From positions 26,813,090-26,877,089 of the forward strand of contig OZ023274.1 of NCBI GenBank assembly GCA_964007475.1: a DNA stretch of 64,000 nt, in the 5' to 3' direction. The DNA is from Hybos culiciformis. Its lineage: Eukaryota; Arthropoda; Insecta; Diptera; Hybotidae. Shown here piece by piece: positions 39,001 through 49,200 of this stretch. Under the pieces are notes generated by a model that saw nothing but the letters and a program-made list of their open reading frames with translations, made no database searches and was not told where the DNA came from. Both the position numbers and the translations under genes were made by a program. How positions within the stretch are numbered: position 1 is the stretch's first letter; each line of letters starts with the position of its first letter.

Positions 39001-42000
39001 TTTGAAACCCTATTTCCGTTTTTATACTCTCTTGTGTTGTGTATTATGATATTTTATAGTTGTCACACATGAATTACATTATTTCCCCTATAATTACGTT
39101 TTTAAGAATAATTTTGCATCGTTATTCAAATGTGATTAGTCTTTTAGCTGCAGTATTCAATTTGCGAATAGCCTCAAATATTCTATTTCAATTCAATGCT
39201 ATTCAATGTATATGATTTTCTATTTTCATATCAAAATGAAGTTCAATATTGGTCCCGCAATTATATTTAACTAATTTTCCAAATTTAATGTAGATTTTCA
39301 ACAGGTTCCCAGAAAAAATAGTTCACTACAATGATCGAATCAGTTAAATTTTAAAATCTTTCAAACAGGTACCGAATGAAAAAGTGATCTTTTTCAATTA
39401 TTAGGAAATCATCTTTGAGAAATTTCAAAAATAGTAAGTAAGGGTGAGAGAAAAGCTATCGCCGTACTTATAATTTTTCGTTTTTCGTTTTTAATTATAT
39501 ATTTTTACTTTTACACACTTAACTAACTATTACTTTCGATCCCTGTTTCAATGATAATCTCCTGTTTTGAAAAGATAAAAATTAAATAAAATCTATTTTA
39601 AATGCGGAATTTAGAAAAAATAAATAAATAAATTGCTGATATTTCAAAATTAATTAAATCATTTTTTTTGTTAATTGCAACTTATTTGCATTTTAAGCTA
39701 ATTTCAATTCAATTCCTATTTATTAGGAATTAAAAAAAAAATTCTTTGAATTATTTATTCCTCTGTTTCCGGATTTTATTCTTCTTTAAATAATATACAG
39801 AATGTATATGCGTCATATTATGTTTTGTAGTAGAAGTGCCTACATTATGATTTATGATGTCTACAAAAATTTATCATGATAAATAAATAATTTTTGACAC
39901 AATTTTCGACTAATTTGGACATAATAGAGATGGAATTTTGACAATATCGAACGTAAAAAAAATTACAGAATTCTTAATTACTATTCGATTTATTAATTTA
40001 AACCATACATTTCATTACAGGAAGCATTGACATCAGCTTCACATCATTTATTTACTGCTTTGGATGGAAGAGCTTATTTTGGTAGTGTAATTATTAATAT
40101 TCCGCAATCATGGCCGGACGATTGTATTCCCGTTAATCGGTCATTGGGGGTGTCAACAGGAGAGGCAAGCGATATAACAGTAACTCAAGTTAATCAAATA
40201 TTTGGAAATCGTATATGGACAGAACAATTCGCTGGCTGTGGTCAACAAGGAAATCAAATGTATGTAGGTTATTTAGGTTTAGAAATTCCTACAATTGGAA
40301 AGGAATTTGTCAAAGAATGGGCAAAATATCGTTATGGTGTTTTTGATGAAAATGGGTTTGAAGATGATAAAGTTTATCCAATTTGTTATTTTACTGATGC
40401 CCAGCACGTTACAGGATGTTCTGACGGGCCTATACAAAATACCGGTATCTGTCTCAATCCAAATAGATTTGTAGATTTGGTTAAAACAATTGACAAAAAA
40501 GCTCGTTCATCAATAATGTTTGTACCGCAGGCTGATAATGTAGTGATGTTTTGTGATCACGGAACACATAATCCCTATGCTCCAACAAAACAAAACTATT
40601 TGTGCAATCGTCGAAGCGTTTTAGAAATAATTTTACAGCATTCTGATTTTGAACCAAAAAATTTAGTTGCAATTGAAACTTCATCTATTTTATCCACTGC
40701 ACCAATGTTCAATTATCGTCGACGATCTTTAACACGATATGTTGTAGTTATTGATGAGTCTCAAGACATAATGCTGCGAGAATCATGGAGTTTCTTACGA
40801 AGTGCATTAAGAAAATGGGTTGTTTACGATTTGGAACCAAATACCGAAGTTGGAATTGTTTTAGCAAATGGCACTGCTGCTGACAAAATTTTGGGCATCA
40901 CATCCTTGTATGAACAGAAAAATCGAGACTTAGTTGCCTCTTTTATACCTTACGCACCTAGTGATTCTCGACAATCTGGCTGCATTGTTTGTGCAATTCG
41001 AGAATCTATTGCTATGTTAGAAGAAAGAAAACGGTCAAACGGTTGTGCCAGCAATGTTGTGCTCATAATAGCTCCTGGAATGGATTTCTCAACTGATCAT
41101 ACTCAAATCATTGATCACGCAAATTTACATGGTACTCGCTTGTCAACTATCAATTTCCCAGGAGTAATTAGACGAAAACCACTAGACAAATTGGCTCAAT
41201 ATACTCGGGGCGAATTTTTTACAATTAAAGAGCAAAAATATAATAGCGAGAAAAGTTATCTCAATACATATTTTGAGCTAACATCCACGCTGTCGACAAT
41301 AAGCAATCTATATTACGAAGGATCGGAGGCTAATTTGCCAATTGAAATACATCGTAAAGAACTGTTAGACAAAATCAATGATTCTAAAACATCTAAACGT
41401 GCTTCTCGTATAATAAATGGAAATTTTTTTATGAATGATTTTTTACGTAAACCATCTGGTTTTTTCATATACACTCATAGTGCTGAGGCGCCTTTAATTC
41501 AGAATGTTGAATTGACTAGTCCAAATGGAATTACATATGGCACTCGGAGTGATCAACGGATGCCAGTTAAGCAACTAACGCTCCTAGCCAATATAAACGA
41601 AACGGGCACATGGACATACATGATTGAACGTTTTAATGGTAACCCGCAGCCACATTTTGTACAAGTACTTGCGACCCCGACAGATGATTTGGCTTCAATT
41701 GTAAAAGCAAAAGCTTGGATTAAACGACCATTAGAAGGCGGACCAATCATAATATATTGTGAAGTTAAGAGAGGTGGATATCCAGTTCATTCTGCGTTGG
41801 TTGAAGTTATTGTAACCAGACCAGATATTCCATGCAATATGACTGATTGTCGACAAACACTGAAGCTATTAGATACTGGATCTGGTGATCCGGATATAAC
41901 AAAAGGTGATGGTATTTACACAAGATATTTCGCAACTTCCCAACTAGGTATAGGTATTTACAAATTCGACTTTTACGTAGATGACAATGGGAACACAGCG

Positions 42001-43599
42001 TACTCGTTGCAGGATAATTCGGCTGTTCAAAATCTAGTTTGTTGTGGAAGCTCAATTCCAACAAAGTTAACGCGTCAGACAACTCCCTTCCAACGTTTCT
42101 TACCATCTATAACAATATATGTTGAGACTGAGGATATTGAAGCTGAAAAAAAAGCTATTGATCATGGAAGTTTTGGGAGAATAGGAGATTTAGTGTGTCA
42201 ATATTTGGAAGATGGAAAAGTCAAACTATCGTGGACATCACCTGACATGGTTGGTAGTAATGTAGATCGATATGAAATCAAATATTCCACGTCAATTATT
42301 GACATCATAGACAATTTTGATACGGCAGCAGTTATATGGGAACATGATACCCCCTATCCGCATTCAATTGGCGATACCACCTCTTTTTTAATTGATATCA
42401 ATAAAGAACCAATATTATTCGGAAAAGCTATATTTTTTGCGATTCGGCCCTACTCAAAAATATCAACCCCTTCATTAGCAGGGCCTATATCTAATCCAGT
42501 TAGAAGTTATGTTCCAAATAAGATTAAAGAAACTTCACCTCCAACTGTGGTGAGAAATGGAAGCGATAATGTATTTGATGACTTCGAAGTAGATTCCAGA
42601 AACGAAACAAATGCTAGTGAAGGTGATATTGATATAAAATTGAAGTATGTGATTCCCATTGTAGCTGCTATTATTTTTGTATTAAGCGTTATGGCATTGT
42701 ATTGCCTTGTATGTGGCTTTCGTCGTCGAAAATTGAAGAAAGATGTTAATTTGAAACATCAAACAAAATTAACTGATCCAAGCTCGAATGCAATTCAGCA
42801 TAATGACTCCGCAAGTACAAATGGTTTACAGTATCGTTCACCAAAGGATTCCACAAACAATTCACCAACTTATGATATCAGCCTGAATAAAAATGAAGAT
42901 GAACAGCAAGCAATAATACAGCAATGTCAACAACAATACCATCAAAATTTTTTGGAACAACCTGATCATCATACGGTAGGTATACCTATATACCATGATG
43001 ACGAAATTAGTAAAAAACGATTTTCTAATGGGATGAATATTGCTGAACATTATCTTATCGAAGAGCTAGTAAAAATTCCCCATCATATGGAAATCGTACA
43101 ATCTCAACATCAACACAATAGTGGTATTTATCCAAATGGAATGGGAATTAATTCTTCTGGTGTTAGCATTATATCATCATCGAATAATACTTTAACAAGA
43201 TCTCATCAAAGACCAATTTTATCACCTTATGAATCTTGGACTGCTTCACAATTACTTCACGAACATGAACGTCGTACATCACCATTAGATGACATGATGA
43301 CACAATCTCAGCATGATCAACTTTCAGTTAATGCGGGATTACTAGATTGTGGATCAAATGGTACTAATAATAGTACTGCACCACCTGTACCACCGTTGCC
43401 AAATAGTGCGATCGATGGTTATTTATCTCAACAACCTTCCTATTTGTCATACAAATCTCATCAAGATGGTAGCCCCCCACCACCAACCTACAGCACAATA
43501 TCACGGCAACAACAAATTCCATATAATAACTCATTGCAGAATTCAACAACAAATCCTCCGGGTTGTGATAAGAAGCGGCGTAATGTAACAATGGTTTAG
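36086..43599 (+). CDS. CLCA: CLCA-family protein (calcium-activated chloride channel regulator-like), two exons
   Basis: Exons 36086..36253 and 40021..43599 join in phase 0 (..LLNLE|EALTSASHHLF..) to give 1248 aa; donor GAG|GTAAAT, acceptor TTACAG|GAA. In the family, the N-terminal metalloprotease-like domain and VWA domain are extracellular, and members regulate calcium-activated chloride channels. Seen here: signal peptide (residues 1-25), CLCA N-domain (about 30-290, with SIMFVPQADNVVMFC and a conserved Cys pattern), VWA-like region (about 296-470), a beta-rich middle, an FN3-like segment (about 777-885), one membrane helix (about 932-956), the basic anchor FRRRKLKKD, then a 290-residue Gln/Asn/Ser-rich cytosolic tail. 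The family motif HExxHxxxGxxDE reads KEWAKYRYGVFDE at 154-166, so both zinc histidines are gone. The VWA DxSxS reads DESQD at 301-305. The tail has APPVPPLP (1176-1183), PPPPTY (1208-1213) and a C-terminal TMV resembling a PDZ ligand. Family identity is firm; function in this animal is inferred. Confidence 0.92.
36332..37156 (-). mobile_element. hAT deletion derivative inside the CLCA intron
   Basis: The ends are TAGGCTTGTGAATTTTAG and, reverse strand, TAGGGTTGTGATTTTTAG. An exact 8-bp duplication ATTATAAC flanks it (36324..36331 and 37157..37164). Subterminal regions carry repeated AAAAAGTCGCTAA-type phrases. A minus-strand transposase remnant lies within. The element starts only 78 bp after the donor site of exon 1 yet leaves the splice sites intact. 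Confidence 0.88.
36690..36890 (-). pseudogene. hAT transposase, C-terminal fragment (second type)
   Basis: On the minus strand a frame reads PLKYAPITSTEVERSYIKIF followed by TDLTDKNLNSKIYESIL and a stop. This is the hAT dimerisation region (..APITSxxVERSF..). No catalytic residues remain. Confidence 0.65.
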
Positions 43600-44434
43600 T
43601 TTTTATTATTTTAAAAAATTAAATTAAATTTCATAATTTAATTGATAAACTTAATTTTCTTTATAAGAAATGAGTTCAAATTTACAGTAAGTTCTTGGAG
43701 TTGAGGTATTTAATCTTTTTTCATTTAGTTTCATTTTTTACGAAACTTAAGACTGAGTTTTTTTTTAATTAATTGTAGTAATTAGATTAGATTCAATGAA
43801 GGATTAAAATTAATTAGACTCTACAAGCTAAATTGAAACAAAATAATTATTATTTTATTATAAACTTTCTCTCTCACTCTGATGAATATTTTTTGGCTGT
43901 TTGTAATAATTAGTCAAATGAATTACCAACAGTATTGTATGTAAAATGCACATATTTTTAAGTTTAATCATAAAATTTAATCAGATTCTAATTTTTTATA
44001 CAGATTTGTACTTATTAAATTTTTTTTATGGTTTTGCGGACCGAATATATCCAAAGTAAAAGTGAAACTACAAACTATCAAAAAATCAATATCAAAAAAA
44101 TAATTACATTGTGCTTAAAATTTAGTTTAGTTTCATTAATGTTCCATTCTCTTCATTTTATAGAGTTGAACTTTGAAATTTATAAGGCTACGTGTACTTC
44201 AGAATGAGTAAGTCCATATTTATAGTTCGTCAGAAAACGTAAAAACATTTTGGTAAACAAAGAATTCATTTTTTGTAAATTTTCATTTAATCGATTCTAC
44301 AATGTGCTACAATGTTGCTGAACAAAGTTAAAAATATCTAAAAACAATTATTTTTTCCATCTTTTAAATGAAATATTAAACTCAAAATTGATAAAATTGA
44401 ACTTTCTCATTCTGCGAGTTTCGCCGATGATATA
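43600..44434. other. 3' flank of the CLCA gene
   Basis: AT-rich, no coding. ATTAAA variants just after the stop (about 43618) are possible poly(A) signals; no clear AATAAA follows at once. Confidence 0.5.
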
Positions 44435-44875
44435 CACTGACAAGCAAAAGTGTTCCGTTTTTTAAATTTTTAAAGAAAAGAGCGTTGTATTTTTTATTTT
44501 ATTTATAATAACATATATCCAACTTATATATTTTGAGGTTTGTTTACTTATTTTTTAATTATTAAAAAGAATAATCACGGAATCATTTTTTGTTCCAAAT
44601 GGAACACTTTTGTACCATATGTCCTTATAAAAACCAACATCAAATAAATAATACTCAGTCCACAATCCTTTAGTTTTTTTCAGTGTTTTTATACGTCTGG
44701 GCATACTATCACAGTATTTAGACACCATTTCTGCTGGAAAGTACTTCCATGTGTCTACAACTCGATCCCACAGGTGGATTTTGGTTCTGTGCCAGATTTC
44801 ACGTAGCTCCAAAAATTTTCGATCGAGTTATATCTGGTGACTGTGGCGGCCACTCTAGATTTTAAAATTTTTCTT
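44435..44875 (-). pseudogene. Tc1-family transposon 3' remnant with transposase C-terminus
   Basis: The minus strand reads EWPPQSPDI, then after a frame change ELREIWHRTKIHLWDRVVDT and SKYCDSMPRRIKTLKKTKG, ending at about 44555. The EWPPQSPD box leading to the last catalytic acid and the SMPRR C-terminus are typical of Tc1 transposases. The end CACTGACAAGCAAAAG lies at 44435 next to TA, a Tc1-type terminus. At least one frameshift is seen near the SPD box, and the N-terminal two thirds and the other end are missing. Confidence 0.8.
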
Positions 44876-45070
44876 TAACAATACGATAAATTATTTTTAA
44901 TAAAAAACAATAATATTTGTATATCGCAATTGCAATTGAACAAGCGACAACGAAGTCCCGCAGAGCAGAAAAGATACGATTAAACTTCTTCCACTTATAG
45001 ATAAATAACACAAATGGCTTGAAACCACAACTCAATTTTCTTTCCTCCGCAGCAGTAAGAGCACAGAATA

Positions 45071-45251
45071 TTAATCCGGCAACCCATATTGGTTAAAGTG
45101 GTTGTAGAGATCACATTCTTTTAGTCTGTTTAGAACGTGTTTGGAAACAAAAGTTTTACCCAAAATACTAACATAAAAGTCACTAATCATGTAAGCTATA
45201 TTTGTCAGTTTTCGCAGCCAGGGTGTCAAAGATTTTAAAATTAGAATCCAT
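45071..45251 (-). pseudogene. Coding-like relic, unrecognised (part C)
   Basis: Two overlapping minus-strand frames: MDSNFKIFDTLAAKTDKYS.. (45251..45183) and MISDFYVSILGKTFVSKH.. ending ..NQYGLPD (45190..45071). Composition is protein-like rather than AT-driven and the overlap suggests a frameshifted single frame. No family recognised. It may belong with the relics at 45748 and 46012 on the same strand. Confidence 0.3.
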
Positions 45252-45352
45252 TTATAAGCGCAACAAGTAAACCCTACAACGAACCTGATTGGCCAGTTAG
45301 AGTACCATTGTTGTAGGTAGCTGCCATCTTTCCTTTAATGCTTTGAGATAAA

Positions 45353-45565
45353 TTGCATATCTGTAAGCGACATTGTGAGAGTCTCTATGTTTTTTCCATT
45401 GAGAGAACTATCCTGAAAAACACATTATTATCGATACAGGTGCGAAAGCTTCTAGCATTGAGAAATCAATATAAAAAAAATCCTATTTACCATCCAAACA
45501 AACAGTCTAGTATCAATTTTTTATTAGATATTTGCAAAATATACATGCTTAAAAGATGTGGATAG
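45353..45565 (+). pseudogene. Coding-like relic, possible transposon-associated protein
   Basis: A 70-codon plus-strand frame contains VRKLLALRNQYKKNPIYHPN and INFLLDICKIYMLKRCG. The Arg/Lys/Tyr-rich ..LxxLFDI-like pattern is reminiscent of a protein family seen with arthropod mobile elements, but the match is from memory of the general pattern only. Beyond the stop, further codons in another frame keep similar character (DRRQSKRSSHITWHLK). Confidence 0.3.
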
Positions 45566-45747
45566 AAGACAATCGAAGCGTTCGTCCCACATCACATGGC
45601 ATTTAAAAAGAAGGAAAAAAAAAGTTAAATATAATCGGTTTTAAGAATATATTGATTTAAAAAAATATAGAATACCTATTAAGTTCGCTTTAATATACTT
45701 ATACATAAATAATTTACAATCTAAATACTGCTTAGTTATTCTTCTTG

Positions 45748-45852
45748 TTAATTGTGTTTGTCATTAATGTCATCGACATCACGAAAGCAACGTATATTTA
45801 TTTGATTTTCGCCTTCAGGTTTTTGAGGTCTTCCTAACTTTGCGGGTCCTTT
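45748..45852 (-). pseudogene. Possible last exon of an unrecognised minus-strand gene (part B)
   Basis: Minus-strand codons read KGPAKLGRPQKPEGENQINI then RCFRDVDDINDKHN and a stop (34 aa). TTTGTTAG directly precedes the first codon and would serve as a splice acceptor; in frame it contains a stop, so the segment is an exon or a fragment. GRPQKP is AT-hook-like but too short to assign. Low certainty. Confidence 0.35.
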
Positions 45853-46011
45853 CTAACAAATACATATTTCAAGCTTCAAATCATTTCCATGCTTATACAG
45901 AGGGAATATGTTAGATGTTAAAATATATTAAATAAATTGTTTTAATTCGCATCACTTTTGCAGCATACCAAAATACATATTTTTAATTTTTGCTTAAATA
46001 ATGTCAACTGT

Positions 46012-46250
46012 TCACAGCCTACACATTGATGCAATGGTTTGATGTTGCATTTCAGGAACCCACATGAAGCAGAAATTTCTTCCTAAAGTTTTCACAATAA
46101 TTCGAGGCTCATTGGCAACTTTTGTGATAAAACTCTGGAAACCTCGATTAACGGTCGCATTAGTCACAGTCATGACTCATGAGTGAATTCTATATCCTTT
46201 TTTAGTGACGTCTTGAGTAGATGTTATGGTGAATATATTCTTGTATTATT
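46012..46250 (-). pseudogene. Coding-like relic, unrecognised (part A)
   Basis: The minus strand reads IFTITSTQDVTKKGYRIHS, a stop, then VMTVTNATVNRGFQSF and later GRNFCFMWVPE, ending at 46012. The single in-frame TGA separates two stretches of the same frame. FCFMWVP is faintly like the RNase H end of a LINE, but I would not assign it. It lies on the same strand as, and upstream of, parts B and C. Confidence 0.3.
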
Positions 46251-46259
46251 TTTAATATT

Positions 46260-49200
46260 TTGAATATTCCTTTTAAAACACTTTTCGAAATATTTTAATA
46301 TAGGTATCTAGAAACATTTTTTTTTGAAATAATTTATTTTTCGGTACAAAAAATAGTACATATTATATAAAATCTTAGTTTTAAAATAATGAACGCACGC
46401 CCAGTAAAGTTTACTTTTACGTTAAAATCAAAGCCCGCTTATAATTTTACTTATTGCCATAAGAATTAAATGTATGAAACAAAAATTATATTATATTTTT
46501 AAAAGTAAAAAAATTTAAATTCATTTTTAAATAAAAAAGTATTAATATTTTTTTTATTTATTTAATAATGTGAGTTAGTTTTCGAAAAAATCTATATATA
46601 TATATATACATGTATTGTGTGTAAAGTAAATTATATAAATAATAAACATATATAAATAAAAATAAAAATATATAAATAAATGTATAATAATAAATTATAA
46701 TTTTATTTTTTTTTCAGGTCTTCCCCCTATACAAACGTATTATATTTTTTCATAAGACACCACACCGCCAATATTCTTATTGATTGCCGAAATAGTTACT
46801 TATTAAAAACTTCTTTTATCATATCTTTTTATATATGATTCCTTATGAAATTTTGGAAGGTCTATGGAAAAGCAATACATTATTGCTCAACTGAAACTAA
46901 ACAAAATATTTTTTTTAAATTTTATTAACAATTAATTTCTAATAGTAATAGATTATGTAAGTTTGAAGCTGGAGTAATTTTTGAAATTTTGTTGTTTTCA
47001 CTAAGAACTATTAATATTATATTGTTTTTATACAAGAGCCCTTTAGATGAAATACATAAGTATATATAGTTTAAATACAGTCTGATAAGAACTTGCTGCA
47101 TTAAAGATTGATGGTGCATTGTACAACCATGTGATTCGTTTAATAATGTCCTCTAAAAAATAGTTTGCATTCCATATACGGCTGTCGTAACTTTTTGATT
47201 TTACTTAAAAACGATTACTCACATAGCTAAAAAAAAGAAAAGGAAAAAAAATACTATCATGTGTCAAAGAGGAAGAACTTTAAAAAATTTTATAAAAATA
47301 TCATAAATTTTAAAAAAGTGTGAAAAGAATATTTTATGATGAAGGACCTATATCAGGAATAAATGCTACTTGTACATTTAACACCTGTTATGAAAGCATT
47401 TATTTTTTACTAAATAAAAATGAAACATGATATAAAACGAATTGTTTCCCTCCATATGTTTCTCTGTTTTTTTATTTTTTTAATGTTAGATCGAGAGCAG
47501 AGCAAAAATTTACATAAGATCCTTTTTTATTAAATAAAAATATGTTTTTCATGAAATATTAAATAAAATGTTATCATTAAATGTTCGTCCGTCTGTCTGT
47601 CGGCTAATAAAATTTTTATATTTAATAAAACACTAAATCGATTTCGTTTATTTTCATATTTGCCCAACGTCGTTATTTTTCATCTAAGGTAAAAATGACA
47701 TTCTTAATTCCGAGTTTTGGACTTAGTTTCAAAGGATTCAGAAAGATAGCTGACAATTGATTTCGGTGAAAATTGAAAATATTAGACGTTGGTAGGAGCA
47801 CTTATGCGATTCATTTTGTGTAAGCAAATTTAGATAAAACAAGATACAATATACACTGAGCTCTTTGAGTAGATTTTTTGTTAAATCTATGCTAGGTAGA
47901 TATAATGCATGTATATACAATATGAAGTAGGTACATGTACAATTGTACAATGTGAACAAATGAATAGAAATTTAAATAAATAAAATAGACCTGCTTTAGA
48001 GATGTTATGAGAAAATTAAAAAGGAAAAACAATTTTTTTTCTGTTTGGTTAACACAAAAATTTACGTATAGATAGGTACATGTTATATCATATGTTGTAT
48101 ATCCTGTGTACCTTAAATAAAGAAAAGAAAATAAACAAGGAAAAAAGTAGCTCCTTTATCCTGTGTATATAAACCTCTAAAAACATAAAATATAAGATTA
48201 TTTTGATAGATATTTTCAGTTTCGTTATATTTTTCTAACAGCATATAATATTCGACTAGTATTATATAATATTATATAATATTACATATAAAATTATATA
48301 TTATATTATATTATATATTCTGCGCAATCATAACTTATATATTTAAACTACATTGAGGTAAAGTTGAACTTTGTTTCAATAATAAGGTGTAGTTAAAACC
48401 TTCTTCTTCAATAAAAGGGTGTAGTTAAAACCTTCTAGAATGGGATTAAATATACTGAAGGTTTCAGATGTTTAAATTTTAAAACATTTAAGTATATGTA
48501 TACAAAAGCAAGCAATAGCTTTGTAGCGGCCATAATGTTCCTAGAAAGCAAATTAAACAATTATAAAATATGACCAAAACTAAAAATATAAAAAAATTAA
48601 AAATTTTGTTAAATTGTTAACTATATCTATTAACAAACCTTTTTTTTTTTTTAATTCATCATTAAATTGTTAAATATTTAACAGAAAAAATCTTTCGTAA
48701 ATGTAAAAAATTAACACTTATTTGAATAATTGAATTAATTAAAAATAAAAAAAATCTTAATTGCATATTAATCAAGGGTAAATTCCGCATAAACTTAATA
48801 TTGACTATATTGTTTATAAAATTACAATGTTTTCTTATCATAAGCCATAAGTATTCAAAAATTGGATTTGCCTTTCTTTAGATCATATTGTCTGTTGTGA
48901 TAGCCAACCAAATTAATAAATATTTATGCATAAAAATTTAAGCACGGAACTCTATCTCAAAAATAGTTGGCAGGCTCGTTATCTTATTCCGCCAATTAAA
49001 GGTATAACATCACAATAAAAAATAAATATTTTGCTAATTATGTTCGTTTTCAATGTTATGGTATTCGAGCTGCAATTCTCAATTCAATTTATCGAACAAA
49101 CTATACAGTGTACATTTTTAAAGTTTTGTTCTCACTTTTATCGTAAAAAGTTACGTTAACACAGTTATAAAATCTATATGCTTCTTTAATTTTGAGAATA

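Larger units (their letters stand above)
36254..40020 (+). other. Intron 1 of the CLCA gene (3767 bp)
   Basis: Bounded by GTAAAT at 36254 and TTTCATTACAG ending at 40020. Protein homology and phase support both sites. It carries an hAT derivative (36332..37156) and a 22-bp duplication, GTATTTAAAATACTTTGAAT.., at about 38144..38190. The rest is AT-rich with nothing recognised. Confidence 0.85.
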
